Below, piece after piece: positions 38,489 through 47,579 of a DNA stretch of 64,000 nt; the first letter of the stretch is position 1; every line of letters begins with the position of its first letter. A program made the position numbers and the translations under genes. Under the pieces are notes generated by a model, which saw nothing but the letters and a program-made list of their open reading frames with translations, was not told where the DNA came from and searched no databases. The stretch is taken from contig NZ_FOOK01000008.1 in assembly GCF_900113175.1 (NCBI RefSeq), forward strand, positions 58,327-122,326. Reading direction: 5' to 3'. This stretch comes from Planifilum fulgidum. GTDB lineage: Bacteria > Bacillota > Bacilli > Thermoactinomycetales > DSM-44946.

Positions 38489-39431
38489 CGATTTTGAAGT
38501 GGTGGTGCCGGCCAGCACCGCCAACATGGGGCCCGGCTTCGATTCCCTGGGGATGGCGTTAAACCTTTTTCTCCGCCTGCGCTTTTCCCATCAGGACCGG
38601 ATGGAGATCGTCCTCAGGGGGGATCAGTGGAAGGGCGTTCCGGCCGACGGACGGAATCTGGTCATCCGCGTCATGCGCGAAGCCTTTCGCAGGATGGGAA
38701 GGAAGCTGCCCCCCTTCCGCCTGGAAATGGAAAGCGACATCCCGCTGATGCGGGGGCTGGGTTCGAGCGCCGCGGCCGTCGTCGGCGGACTGCTGGCGGC
38801 CAACCATCTGCTGGGCGGCCCTTTTAGCAAAGAAGAGATTCTTCTTGAAGCGACGCGTCGGGAAGGGCATCCGGACAATGCCGCCGCCTCCCTCTTCGGG
38901 GGTGTGGTGATCTGTTCCTGGGACGGCGAGCGGGTTTACCACGTGCAGGGTGATCCCCCTCCCCTGCACGTGGTCACGGCGGTTCCCTCCTTTTCCCTTT
39001 CCACGGAACAGGCGAGAAAGGTGCTTCCCAAAAGCCTCCCCCATCCCCTGGCGGTGCTGGCGAGCAGCCGGGCCAATCTGCTGACGGCGGCGCTGCTGAC
39101 CGGCAAGTGGGAGCTGTTGGAGGTGGCGATGGAGGACTGGTTTCATCAGCCCTATCGGTTTCCCCTGGTTCCCGGCATGGAGGAGGTGCTGGCGGATTCC
39201 CAGCGGCACGGAGCGCTGGGAGTGGCCTTGAGCGGCGCCGGACCCACCCTGATCGCCTTTACGCGGGAACCGGAACGCGTCGGAAGGTTCATGAAGGGAG
39301 TGTTCGCCCGTCACGGCATATCCGTGCGGATCCTGTCCCTGCTCCCCTTTGCGGAGGGGGCCACTGTACGCTTGACAATCGGAATGGGTCGTAGTAAATT
39401 CATGGGAAACACCGAAGGAGTTGAAACATGA
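38475..39431 (+). CDS. thrB: Homoserine kinase
   Basis: 318 residues, GHMP kinase. N-terminal [21 protein letters not shown], the ATP loop [20 protein letters not shown] and the C-terminal [17 protein letters not shown] are the three GHMP motifs. It makes the substrate of ThrC, whose gene it overlaps. It overlaps pheA by four bases (ATGA). Confidence 0.97.
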   Translation: MAPFDDFEVVVPASTANMGPGFDSLGMALNLFLRLRFSHQDRMEIVLRGDQWKGVPADGRNLVIRVMREAFRRMGRKLPPFRLEMESDIPLMRGLGSSAAAVVGGLLAANHLLGGPFSKEEILLEATRREGHPDNAAASLFGGVVICSWDGERVYHVQGDPPPLHVVTAVPSFSLSTEQARKVLPKSLPHPLAVLASSRANLLTAALLTGKWELLEVAMEDWFHQPYRFPLVPGMEEVLADSQRHGALGVALSGAGPTLIAFTREPERVGRFMKGVFARHGISVRILSLLPFAEGATVRLTIGMGRSKFMGNTEGVET

Positions 39432-40312
39432 AAAAGACGGTTGCATATCTGGGACCGGCAGGAACATTCACCCATGAGGCGACGCGTGCTTTTTTCCCCG
39501 CAGACGATGTGAAGCTGGCGGGATATCCTTCGATTCCCGACGTGTTGGATGCCGTTGACGCCGGGCAATGCGATTACGGCGTCGTCCCGGTGGAAAACGC
39601 CATCGAGGGATCGGTGGTCCTCACCCTCGATTGGTTGATCCATCAGGTGGATGTGTTGATCGTCGGGGAACTGGTGTATCCGATCGCCCAGTGTTTGCTG
39701 GTCCATCCCCTCCAGGCGGAAAGGAATGCGGGGGAATGGACCCGGGTGGTTTCCCATCCCCAGGCGGTGGCTCAGTGCCGACTGTACCTGCGGAAACATC
39801 TCCCCGGCGCCGAGGTTTCTTTCGCCGAGAGCACGGCGGAGGCCGCCCGGCAGGTGAAAAGCCGTCCGGACAAGGCGTGGGTGGCCATCGGGACCCGGAC
39901 GGCGGGGGAGCTGTACGGCCTGCATGTGCTGGAGGAGGATGTCCAGGATCATCCGAACAACTTCACCCGTTTCATCGCCGTGGGCAAAAAGCCGCTTCCC
40001 GACGGACACCGGGAACCGGACCTTCACAAGACGAGCCTTCTGGTCACGCTCCCTTCCGACTATCCAGGGGCTCTGCACCAGGTCCTGTCCGCCTTTGCCT
40101 GGCGCCAGCTCAACTTGTGCCGGATCGAATCCAGGCCGACCAAAAAGGGGCTGGGCAGCTATCATTTCTTCATCGATGTGGAGAAGGATTGGGATCCGGT
40201 GTTGATGGCCGGTGCGGTCGCGGAGATCGAAGCTTTGGGCTGTCACGTGCGCCGGCTGGGCTCTTTTCCCTGCTACCGTGTGTCGCAGGGGGCGAAGTCG
40301 ATTGTTCGTTGA
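39428..40312 (+). CDS. pheA: Prephenate dehydratase
   Basis: 294 residues. The PDT domain has YLGPAGTFTHEATRAFF, VPVENAIEGSVVLTLD, the TRF motif (NNFTRFIAVGKK), and a C-terminal ACT domain (HQVLSAFAWRQLNLCRIESR) for feedback by phenylalanine. It makes phenylpyruvate. The start overlaps the thrB stop. The 3' end contains the -35 element of the ilvE promoter. Confidence 0.97.
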   Translation: MKKTVAYLGPAGTFTHEATRAFFPADDVKLAGYPSIPDVLDAVDAGQCDYGVVPVENAIEGSVVLTLDWLIHQVDVLIVGELVYPIAQCLLVHPLQAERNAGEWTRVVSHPQAVAQCRLYLRKHLPGAEVSFAESTAEAARQVKSRPDKAWVAIGTRTAGELYGLHVLEEDVQDHPNNFTRFIAVGKKPLPDGHREPDLHKTSLLVTLPSDYPGALHQVLSAFAWRQLNLCRIESRPTKKGLGSYHFFIDVEKDWDPVLMAGAVAEIEALGCHVRRLGSFPCYRVSQGAKSIVR

Positions 40313-40337
40313 CATTTTGTTGTGACGTGACTATAAT
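40309..40337 (+). promoter_or_regulatory. Consensus sigma-A promoter of ilvE
   Basis: TTGACA (40309-40314), 17-base spacer and TATAAT (40332-40337), a perfect consensus. The -35 overlaps the pheA stop. Confidence 0.9.
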
Positions 40338-40369
40338 GTTCGATAAATAAAATATTGCAATCCTTTTGA

Positions 40370-40530
40370 TAGTCAGGAGGATACCTAGGGTTCCGCTTCG
40401 CCTTGGGGCGAAGGACTGGTCCGAGCGGTATCAACACCGTTGATCGGTGTACACCGTGGGGAAAAAAGCCTCGTGCGGCAGGTTCTGACTAGAGGTCGGA
40501 GTCTGCACGGAAGAGGCTTTTATCATTTTG
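40370..40530 (+). promoter_or_regulatory. ykkC-family riboswitch upstream of ilvE, probably the ppGpp-sensing class
   Basis: The ykkC core is visible as CTAGGGTTCCG (40385-40395), GGACTGGTCCGAG (40413-40425), ACACCG and GGGGAAAAAAGCC (about 40458-40470). A terminator follows: AAAAGCCTC (40464-40472) pairs with GAGGCTTTT (40513-40521). Its 5' arm overlaps the conserved aptamer end, so ligand binding should prevent termination. ykkC variants sense guanidine (subtype 1), ppGpp (2a) or PRPP (2b). Control of a branched-chain amino-acid gene fits the ppGpp class. The subtype was not tested by a covariance model. Confidence 0.85.
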
Positions 40531-40558
40531 TGCATATATCGGGGGGAGTGCTGAGCCA

Positions 40559-41476
40559 ATGGAAGAGAAAGCAGAGCGATGGGTGTACATCAACGGGGAG
40601 TATTATCGGAAGGATGAGGCGAAAGTCTCCGTTTTTGACCACGGTTTCCTGTACGGCGACGGGGTGTTTGAAGGGATCCGGGTCTATGACGGAAATGTGT
40701 TTCGCCTGAAGGAGCACCTGGAGCGCCTGTACGATTCGGCCAAGTCGATCATGCTGGAAATCCCCATGACCATGGAGGAGATGCAGCAGGCCGTCGTCGA
40801 CGCGGTCCGCAAAAACGGATTGCGGAACGCGTATATCCGGTTGGTCGTCTCCCGCGGAGTGGGATCCCTGTCGCTGGATCCGGAGAGTTGTTCCAATCCC
40901 CAGGTGATCATCATCGTCGATCAGGTTCGCCTCTTTTCCAAGGAATTGTATGAAAACGGCTTGCCCATCGTAACCGTTCCGACCCGGCGCAACATTCCGG
41001 ACGCACTCAATCCGAAGATTAAGTCTTTGAATTATCTGAACAATGTCCTTGTAAAGATCGAGGCAAACCGCGCCGGCGTGGGGGAAGCGCTGATGCTCAA
41101 CGAACACGGATATGTGGCCGAAGGATCGGGGGATAACATCTTCATCGTGAAAAAGGGCGTCCTATACACTCCCCCGGGATATGTGGGAGCCCTGGAGGGG
41201 ATCACGCGCAGGGCGATCATGGACCTGGCGGATCAGCTGGGGTACCCGGTCAAGGAACAGCCCTTCACCCGACACGACGTGTATATCGCCGACGAGGCGT
41301 TCCTGACGGGAACGGCCGCCGAGGTGATCGCCGTCGTTGAAGTGGACGGCCGCCGGATCGGCACCGGCAAGCCGGGACCGATCACCCGGAGGTTGTTGGA
41401 AGAATTCCGGAAGCTGGTTCGGGTGGACGGCGTGCAGGTGTATCCGGAGTTGAGCGCGGCGCCGCAAATGGGTTGA
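40559..41476 (+). CDS. ilvE: Branched-chain amino-acid aminotransferase
   Basis: 305 residues, fold-type IV PLP enzyme. VFDHGFLYGDGVFEGIRVYD, the PLP lysine in NPKIKSLNYLNNVL (Lys155), and EAFLTGTAAEVIAVVEVDGR are typical of IlvE. It catalyses the last step of leucine, isoleucine and valine synthesis and the first of their breakdown. GGGGGGAG lies about ten bases before the ATG. It is transcribed alone from its own promoter and riboswitch, with no other ilv gene nearby. Confidence 0.95.
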   Translation: MEEKAERWVYINGEYYRKDEAKVSVFDHGFLYGDGVFEGIRVYDGNVFRLKEHLERLYDSAKSIMLEIPMTMEEMQQAVVDAVRKNGLRNAYIRLVVSRGVGSLSLDPESCSNPQVIIIVDQVRLFSKELYENGLPIVTVPTRRNIPDALNPKIKSLNYLNNVLVKIEANRAGVGEALMLNEHGYVAEGSGDNIFIVKKGVLYTPPGYVGALEGITRRAIMDLADQLGYPVKEQPFTRHDVYIADEAFLTGTAAEVIAVVEVDGRRIGTGKPGPITRRLLEEFRKLVRVDGVQVYPELSAAPQMG

Positions 41477-41529
41477 GGCAGGCGCCCGTTGGATTGGCGC
41501 ACATCATCCGTCGGGGGAAGCGAGGCTCT

Positions 41530-41589
41530 GCCAAAGCGGCGGGCATCGCTCCCCGACGCCACGCCCCGGGCTGCTTTTGGCCCTTTTTT
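41530..41589 (+). terminator. Imperfect terminator after ilvE
   Basis: GCCAAAGCGGC near 41530 pairs imperfectly with GCTGCTTTTGGC near 41570-41581, followed by a CCTTTTTT tract. Confidence 0.5.
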
Positions 41590-41626
41590 GTTATTCGGCG
41601 CGATGCCATGGCCGGAGGAGAAGAGG

Positions 41627-42133
41627 ATGCACATACGACGGTTGAATCCGGAAGACGCAATGTCCTTTCGGGAACTGAGGCTCAGGGCGCTGAAGGATCA
41701 TCCCGATGCCTTTGGAACGTCTTACGAGGAAGCAGCGAATCTCTCCATCGAGAAAACGGCGGAAAAGTTGAAGCCTTCCCCCGACGCCTTCGTCCTGGGC
41801 GCCTTCGATGAGGCGGGAAAATTGGTGGGCATGGTCGGCTTCCACAGGGAGAAGGGCATGAAAAAGAGGCACAAGGGAGTGATCTGGGGGATGTATTGCC
41901 TTCCCGAATGCCGCGGGAAGGGAGTGGGAAAGGCGCTTCTGGCGGAGGCGGTGAAACGCGCCAGGAAGATGAAGGGGCTGGAGCTGATCACGCTCCGCGT
42001 GGTCGCCTCCAATGACCCCGCCAAGAATTTGTATCTGTCCGTGGGATTTCGGACGTGGGGGAAGGAACCGAGGTCGCTGAAAATCGGTTCCCGGTACATG
42101 GATCAGGAACTGATGGTATTGGATTTCGGATAA
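41627..42133 (+). CDS. GNAT-family N-acetyltransferase
   Basis: 168 residues. The acetyl-CoA loop is YCLPECRGKGVGKALLAEAV, and the C-terminal beta strands include LITLRVVASNDPAKNLYLSVGF. Substrate unknown. ATG 41627 has GGAGGAG six bases upstream. It is the intact counterpart of the amber-interrupted gene at 6759-7286. Confidence 0.88.
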   Translation: MHIRRLNPEDAMSFRELRLRALKDHPDAFGTSYEEAANLSIEKTAEKLKPSPDAFVLGAFDEAGKLVGMVGFHREKGMKKRHKGVIWGMYCLPECRGKGVGKALLAEAVKRARKMKGLELITLRVVASNDPAKNLYLSVGFRTWGKEPRSLKIGSRYMDQELMVLDFG

Positions 42134-42178
42134 AAAGCGGGCGGGAGCGTTTGGAAGAAATGCTCCCGCCCGCTTTTT
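42132..42178. terminator. Bidirectional terminator
   Basis: A perfect 17-bp stem (42132-42148 with 42162-42178), A-rich on one side and T-rich on the other. It serves the GNAT gene and the convergent thioesterase gene. Confidence 0.92.
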
Positions 42179-42587
42179 ATTCCTCGGCGCTTGTCAACAG
42201 GGTCTCCAGGGTGCGTCGCATCTCCGGAGTCAACGGACGGCTCCGCTGCTCCCGGTAGTCGAAGTGCACCAGCACCGCCCGGCCGACGGCGATCAGTTTT
42301 CCGCTGTCCCGGTCCGTGATCCGGTGAAGGACGGTGAAGCTGCTGTTTCCGATCCGCTCGATTTCCGTGGTGATCCGGAGCCACTGGGCGAAGGAGGCTT
42401 GCGCCTTGTATTCGCAGCTGGTGGAGGCGACGATCAGTTTCCAGTTATTAATATCCAGGTCGGGATCGAGCATCCGGAACAGTTCCGTCCGGGCCGTTTC
42501 CATGTAGGTGTAATAGACGGCGTTGTTCACGTGTCCCAGCGCGTCGCATTCGTTGAAGCGCACCTGCAGCGTCGTAACCAGCGGCAT
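42177..42587 (-). CDS. Acyl-CoA thioesterase (4HBT, YbgC/FcbC type)
   Basis: 136 residues of hotdog fold. The catalytic block is VRFNECDALGHVNNAVYYTY with the active-site Asp. ATG 42587 has GGGGAGGAA upstream; longer in-frame extension lacks a ribosome site. It hydrolyses acyl-CoA esters, and the natural substrate is unknown. Its stop lies inside the terminator stem. Confidence 0.9.
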   Translation of the reverse strand: MPLVTTLQVRFNECDALGHVNNAVYYTYMETARTELFRMLDPDLDINNWKLIVASTSCEYKAQASFAQWLRITTEIERIGNSSFTVLHRITDRDSGKLIAVGRAVLVHFDYREQRSRPLTPEMRRTLETLLTSAEE

Positions 42588-42771
42588 CTTGGTTCCTCCC
42601 CGTGGGTGTATGTTTTCTTTCTTTCTCATTTTAAAGGAAAGAAAAAGTTTTTTCACGAATAGGGGCTTGTTTCGGCCGCCGCTTTCGGCGGCATCGGGGC
42701 AGAGCCCCCGTTGATGCAGTTTACTGCGGGAACAAGGGGAATCCCTCCGTGGCCCGGCGAGGGGATGCCGG

Positions 42772-43764
42772 TCATGCCAGCACATCCCGCCGGATGAACA
42801 CGGCGAAGGCGATGACGAGTGCGGCCGCCGACCAGAGGGACAAAACGGACAGGGAGAAGGGAAGGCTCATGCCTTCGATCAGAATCGGGGCCCCGGACAG
42901 GTAATCGGTCAGCTGCAGGTTGGTGAAGGCCAGATATTTGAGGGTGGTCCAGGATGGCGCGAGCTGGACCAGCAGGTTGCCCGCGATCACCGCCGCCAGC
43001 ATGATTCCCATGCTGGCGGCGGTGCTGCGAACGAGCACGGACACCATGAAGGAGAGGGTGGCCACGGCCGTGCAGGTGAACCACGCCAGCCCGAGGGCCA
43101 TCAGGATGTATTTCCACTGGGGAACCAGATGCACGTAATCGGTGATGAGGTGTTCGCCTTTCATCTGGAACCCCGTCAGCACCGGCATGTCCCATCCTCC
43201 GTAACCGAAAACGATCCCGGATATGAGATAGGCCAGGATGCCGGCGATGAGGAGAAGCAGGGAAGTGACCAAAATCAGAGCGACGTATTTGCTGAGCAGT
43301 ATTTTCCAACGGCGGACCGGTCTGGAGAGCAGGAGTTTGATTGTCCCCTGACCGTATTCGGAGGACACGATGTCCGCGGCGACGACCACCACCAACAAGG
43401 GAAGGAAAAGGGAGATGGACTCCTCGACAAATTTCCGGACAAAGGTGGGGGCTCCGGGCGCCGACGGATTGATGTCGTGATCCAGATAGTATTGCTGCAC
43501 CTGAATCCGCAGCCGCATGAATTCTTTCCATTCTTCCGGAACCCGGTTGGAGGCCAGGCGATTCTGCGTGTCGACGATTTGTTGTTGCAAAAGGGCCCGC
43601 CAGTCGGAGGTGCCCATCTGTTCCATGGTGGTTTTGTAGGTTCGGTATTGGCCGTAGGTAAACACGGGAATCAGGACGAGCAGGATGAGAAAGATCACGA
43701 GCATGCGCCGTTTGCGAATCACTTTGAGAAGCTCGTTGTAGACCAGGCCGGTGAAGTTACGCAA
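42772..43764 (-). CDS. ABC-2 type transporter permease
   Basis: 330 residues. About six membrane spans; an extracytoplasmic loop follows the first (residues about 40-115). SSEYGQGTIKLLLSRPVRRW is the ABC-2 signature. It overlaps the ATPase gene by eight bases and ends the unit. Likely an exporter of a peptide, lipid or drug. Confidence 0.9.
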   Translation of the reverse strand: MRNFTGLVYNELLKVIRKRRMLVIFLILLVLIPVFTYGQYRTYKTTMEQMGTSDWRALLQQQIVDTQNRLASNRVPEEWKEFMRLRIQVQQYYLDHDINPSAPGAPTFVRKFVEESISLFLPLLVVVVAADIVSSEYGQGTIKLLLSRPVRRWKILLSKYVALILVTSLLLLIAGILAYLISGIVFGYGGWDMPVLTGFQMKGEHLITDYVHLVPQWKYILMALGLAWFTCTAVATLSFMVSVLVRSTAASMGIMLAAVIAGNLLVQLAPSWTTLKYLAFTNLQLTDYLSGAPILIEGMSLPFSLSVLSLWSAAALVIAFAVFIRRDVLA

Positions 43765-44683
43765 TGGGATCGCCCTCCGTCATCTGCAGGAAGATGTCTT
43801 CAAGCGTTTTCTTCCTCGGCTGGATCCCGGAGACGAGGATGCCTTCATTCACCAGCATGCGGACGGTTTCCCCGAGATGCTTCTCCGGGAGTTGGGAAAA
43901 AATAAGGTTTTCCCGCTTTTCCACGTTGGAGACGTAGGGGAGGTTTTTCAGGAGCTCCGCCCCCCGATCCGGAGGATCCAATGTCCATTCGACGACCAGG
44001 GAGTCTCCGCCGATCAGGCGGTCGACGCGGTCGGTTTTGAGCAGCCGTCCCCGGCTGATGATTGCCACGCGGTCGCACATCAGCTGGACTTCATGCAGGA
44101 TGTGGCTGGAGATGAACACCCCGATCCCTTCTTTCCGGGCCAATGTCCGGATGAAATCCCGGAGTTCCCGGATGCCTGCGGGATCCAGCCCATTGGTCGG
44201 CTCGTCCAGAATCAGCAGTTTCGGCCGGCCGAGAAGGGCCTGGGCGATGCCCAATCGCTGCCGCATGCCGAGGGAGTAGGTTTTCACCTTGTCATCGATG
44301 CGTTTTTCCAATTCCACCAGGCGAATCACTTCATCGATCCGTTCCGGCGGGATGTCTCCCGCCATGCGGGCGAAATGTTCCAGGTTTTCCCTTCCGGACA
44401 GGAACGGGTACATTTCGGGATTTTCCACAATGCATCCCACATGTCGGATGGCCTTGAGAAAATCCTTTTGGAGGTTGTGACCGGCGATATGTACGGTTCC
44501 CCCGGTGGGGCGGATCAGGCCGACCAGCATCCGGATGGTCGTCGTTTTTCCCGCCCCGTTCGGCCCCAAAAAGCCGAAGATCTCTCCCGGGAACACCTCG
44601 AACTGGATATTTTTCACGATTTCCCTGCCGCCGATCCGCTTGGACAAATTTTTCACCGACAATACCGGTTCGGGCCGGGTCAT
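43757..44683 (-). CDS. ABC transporter ATP-binding protein
   Basis: 308 residues. Walker A GPNGAGKTTTIRML (near residue 40), signature YSLGMRQRLGIAQALLGRP, Walker B LLILDEPTNGLDP. Typical drug/bacteriocin (CcmA-type) exporter ATPase. It overlaps the SGNH-hydrolase stop by four bases. Confidence 0.95.
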   Translation of the reverse strand: MTRPEPVLSVKNLSKRIGGREIVKNIQFEVFPGEIFGFLGPNGAGKTTTIRMLVGLIRPTGGTVHIAGHNLQKDFLKAIRHVGCIVENPEMYPFLSGRENLEHFARMAGDIPPERIDEVIRLVELEKRIDDKVKTYSLGMRQRLGIAQALLGRPKLLILDEPTNGLDPAGIRELRDFIRTLARKEGIGVFISSHILHEVQLMCDRVAIISRGRLLKTDRVDRLIGGDSLVVEWTLDPPDRGAELLKNLPYVSNVEKRENLIFSQLPEKHLGETVRMLVNEGILVSGIQPRKKTLEDIFLQMTEGDPIA

Positions 44684-45501
44684 GGGCGGTCATCTCCCTT
44701 TTTCGGTTCTCCCATGGCGTGAAGAAGGCGTTCGGCCATCTTCCGGTATCCCTCTTGATTGGGATGAAAATGGTCGCTGTACAGGTAGCGCGACGGGTCG
44801 AGTTGAAACAGGTCGAAGGTGGGCACCACCACAACCCGGGTGAATTGACGGGAGACTTCGGTGATCGTTTCGTTCCACTCCATCACCAGCCGGGAGGTCT
44901 CCCTTTGGTCCGGGAGATCCCCGAAGGGGTTGTACAATCCGTAGATAAAGACGGGGGCTTCCCCGTTCAGTTCCCGAATCTCCTTCAGAATGCGGGACAG
45001 GTTCTTCCTGTACAATGACCTTCCTTTGTCGATGGCCACCCGGTCCACCTGTTCCGGACCTCCGCTGGCCCTGAACAGGTCATTTCCGCCGATGGTGATG
45101 GTGATCCAGGTGGCGCGCCTGAGAAATTTCCGCACTTGCGGCTGCCGGATCTGTTTGGCCAGATCGGAGGAGGTTTGTCCGTTGATCCCGAGATTGACGG
45201 CGGTGACCTTGTCACCGTAAATTTTTTGCATCGCATCGTGGACCCGCCCCACATATCCCTTTCCCGTCATGTCTCCGGTGCCCCGGGTGAGGGAATCCCC
45301 CAGGCTGACGAGCAACTTGTTTCCGCTTTCGGAATCTCTTTCTTCGGGGGCGACGACCGCGGGTTTCGGAGCGGTTGGGGCCGGGTGGAAAAAGTCGATG
45401 ACAGCCAGTGCAAAACCGGCTGCCAGCAGGATGAACGAGAGGAGAGCCGCTGCGCCGATTGCGGTCCACAAGGGTTGTCCTTTGATCGCCAAGACCATCA
45501 C
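44680..45501 (-). CDS. SGNH/GDSL hydrolase, membrane-anchored
   Basis: 273 residues. An N-terminal membrane helix (AIGAAALLSFILLAAGFALAV) precedes the hydrolase. Block I LVSLGDSLTRGTG (Ser), block III ITIGGNDLF and block V DHFHPNQEGYRKMA (catalytic Asp/His) are intact. It is probably a surface lipase or esterase like those of spore formers. First gene of the minus-strand unit with the ABC exporter. GTG 45501 and ATG 45498 are both possible starts. Confidence 0.9.
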   Translation of the reverse strand: MMVLAIKGQPLWTAIGAAALLSFILLAAGFALAVIDFFHPAPTAPKPAVVAPEERDSESGNKLLVSLGDSLTRGTGDMTGKGYVGRVHDAMQKIYGDKVTAVNLGINGQTSSDLAKQIRQPQVRKFLRRATWITITIGGNDLFRASGGPEQVDRVAIDKGRSLYRKNLSRILKEIRELNGEAPVFIYGLYNPFGDLPDQRETSRLVMEWNETITEVSRQFTRVVVVPTFDLFQLDPSRYLYSDHFHPNQEGYRKMAERLLHAMGEPKKGDDRP

Positions 45502-45657
45502 CTTTTTCCGCTTGTAGTGCGACTACTGCCTACGATATCCGGATCGGCAATGATCGTCAACCATCCAAGGGAGCTTTTGATCAAAGTAAGGGAGCAATTC
45601 GCCCATGGGCGCATATGTATGATATTGATCATCGCTTTTTGTGGAGGGGAGCTAACC

Positions 45658-46422
45658 GTGAAAATTCATATCGTGCAACCGGGAGAGACCATTGAAAGCG
45701 TGGCCGAGCGATACGGCATTTCCGTCGAGAAATTGCTGGAGGCCAACGATTTGTCGGAATCGGATTCCCTGGAGGCGGGCATGAAGGTGCGCATCCCCAC
45801 GGGGCGGGTGCCCGTCGCGCAGCAGACACCGGCGGCCGAACCGGCGGGGGAGCGGCCGAAACATCGTCCTGAGCCGCCGAAGAAGGAGACCAGACCGCCC
45901 AAAAAAGAGCACAGACCGCCGAAAAAAGAGTACAGGCCGCCGAAGAAGGAGAATCCGTATCCGAATCCGTCTCCATCGCCCTGGGTGTCTCCCGACAGGA
46001 GCCCCTGGCGGGAAAGTCCCCCGTATTGGATGAGTCCCTGGGAGACTCCCCGCCGTTATCCCTACCCGTCGGATGAGCGGTATCCGGAGCCGGGTTATCC
46101 CCGACCGGAAACCCCCCGGCATCCTGCGCATCATCCCGGCTACCCCCATCCGCACAGGCCGATGATGCCTCCCATGCCTCATCCAGTATATCCCTGGACC
46201 CCCTGTTGTTATCCTTGCCTTCCCTTTCCGATGATGCCGATGCCGTATCCGATGATGCCCGGTCCGTACATGTATCCCCCGCCGAAATTCCCCTGCCGCG
46301 GGATGGAGAGCGATTCCGTTTGGTATGACTCGCTGGATTCCTCCTGGGAGGGGTCGGTGAGAACCCACGAGGCCGAAGAGGGCAGTTCCGCGACCGATAT
46401 CTGGGATTCCCGGGAGAACTAG
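45658..46422 (+). CDS. safA: SafA-like spore coat morphogenetic protein (LysM)
   Basis: 254 residues. An N-terminal LysM domain (MKIHIVQPGETIESVAERYG, residues 1-46) is followed by Lys/Pro-rich repeats (PPKKE repeated four times, about 77-100) and a long Pro/Tyr/Met/His-rich tail with CCYPC, as in coat inner-layer scaffolds. The GTG start has GTGGAGGGGAG upstream, and longer frames upstream run into the hydrolase promoter region. SafA is recruited by SpoVID and organises the inner coat. The tail diverges from B. subtilis SafA, so the name rests on architecture. Confidence 0.8.
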   Translation: MKIHIVQPGETIESVAERYGISVEKLLEANDLSESDSLEAGMKVRIPTGRVPVAQQTPAAEPAGERPKHRPEPPKKETRPPKKEHRPPKKEYRPPKKENPYPNPSPSPWVSPDRSPWRESPPYWMSPWETPRRYPYPSDERYPEPGYPRPETPRHPAHHPGYPHPHRPMMPPMPHPVYPWTPCCYPCLPFPMMPMPYPMMPGPYMYPPPKFPCRGMESDSVWYDSLDSSWEGSVRTHEAEEGSSATDIWDSREN

Positions 46423-46466
46423 CGGACGTGGCGGGATCGAGGCCGATTGTCGGGGGAGGGAAAGGG

Positions 46467-47408
46467 ATGAACCCGGAGTACGTTCCCGAATGGGAACAGA
46501 TTTTGGGGATTCCCGTCAACGATTTTTTCCCTTTCCGGAGAATCGTGCGGCTGATCACGCCGGCGGGGGACTGGGTGGTGAAGCCGGTCCGCGACCCGGT
46601 CCAATTGCGCTGGTGGATGTCCGTCGACCGGGAATTGAGGTTTCGCGGATTCCGGTCCATGCCGCCGATTTACACGGACGGTAGCCGGTGGTTGATCACG
46701 CCGATGATCGACGGGTTTCCGGTGAGCTACCGGGACAGGAATCAGGTCCGCAAGGCGGCCCGCCTTCTGGCCCTCTTTCACCGTCTGGGACGCGGACTGG
46801 CGACTCCCCCCTTTCATCGGAAAAGGCATCCATTCCTTCACCGGCTGGACGCGCGGCTCTCCGAGTTTGCCCGCCTGCTGAAAACCTGCGAGGGGATGGA
46901 AGGGGAGATCGGCGAATTGATCCGGCAATACGGCCGGCAGTACTACCGCTACGGTATGGAGGCGCGGAAGCAAATCGCCGAATATCCCCTTTCCCTTCTG
47001 TTCGAAAGGGAGTGGCGCGGGCGGTTTGTCGTTCATCAGGATTTGGCCAGTCACAATTGGCTCTTGGACCGGAGGGGAAAGCTCTGGCTGATCGATTTTG
47101 AAACGGCGGATTACGACTGGCAGTTGGGCGACTTGTGGCAGCTGCTTTCCCGGGTGTTGCCGGAACAAAACTGGAACAGCTCCGTTTGGCACGAGGTGAT
47201 TGCGGTTTACGGGGAGATTCGTCCCCTCTCCTCCATGGAGCTGTCGATTTTGAGAAAACTGCTCGGATTCCCCAACGAATTTTTCCGGGAAAGCTTGGGG
47301 GTGGTCAAGGGAAGAAGGGGCTACCATCCCGAGGTGGTCATTCCGTATTTGAAACGGATCGCGGAGGCGACCGGCAGGTGGAGGCGTTTTTTGCGAACGA
47401 TTCGTTGA
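46467..47408 (+). CDS. CotS-family spore coat kinase-like protein
   Basis: 313 residues, aminoglycoside-phosphotransferase-like fold. The catalytic-loop region reads VVHQDLASHNWLL, with the metal motif IDFETADYDWQLGDL. It belongs to the CotS/CotI/YutH/YsxE group. ATG 46467 has GGGGGAGGG six bases upstream. It lies 45 bases after safA and probably shares its mRNA. Function in the coat is inferred from family and context. Confidence 0.85.
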   Translation: MNPEYVPEWEQILGIPVNDFFPFRRIVRLITPAGDWVVKPVRDPVQLRWWMSVDRELRFRGFRSMPPIYTDGSRWLITPMIDGFPVSYRDRNQVRKAARLLALFHRLGRGLATPPFHRKRHPFLHRLDARLSEFARLLKTCEGMEGEIGELIRQYGRQYYRYGMEARKQIAEYPLSLLFEREWRGRFVVHQDLASHNWLLDRRGKLWLIDFETADYDWQLGDLWQLLSRVLPEQNWNSSVWHEVIAVYGEIRPLSSMELSILRKLLGFPNEFFRESLGVVKGRRGYHPEVVIPYLKRIAEATGRWRRFLRTIR

Positions 47409-47430
47409 TCTGCGGCCGTTTCACGCATCA

Positions 47431-47483
47431 AGGGGGCTGCCCCGCTCTCTTCCCTTGGGGCCGAAGGCGGCCCCCTTTTTTTC
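47431..47483 (+). terminator. Terminator after the safA-kinase unit
   Basis: AAGGGGGCTGCC near 47431 pairs with GGCGGCCCCCTT near 47468-47478, followed by a T run. Confidence 0.7.
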
Positions 47484-47579
47484 TGGCGGGGGAACACGGC
47501 AACTGGTGAGGGAAGCGGGCTTGTGCTAAGATGGGAAAAGAACGGGATCGATCATGGGAATTGCTGGGAGGCAGCGGTT

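Noticed and set aside
45136..45657. In-frame extension of safA to ATG 45136
   Set aside because: It runs antisense to the SGNH hydrolase gene and lacks a ribosome site, while GTG 45658 has a strong one and begins the LysM domain.
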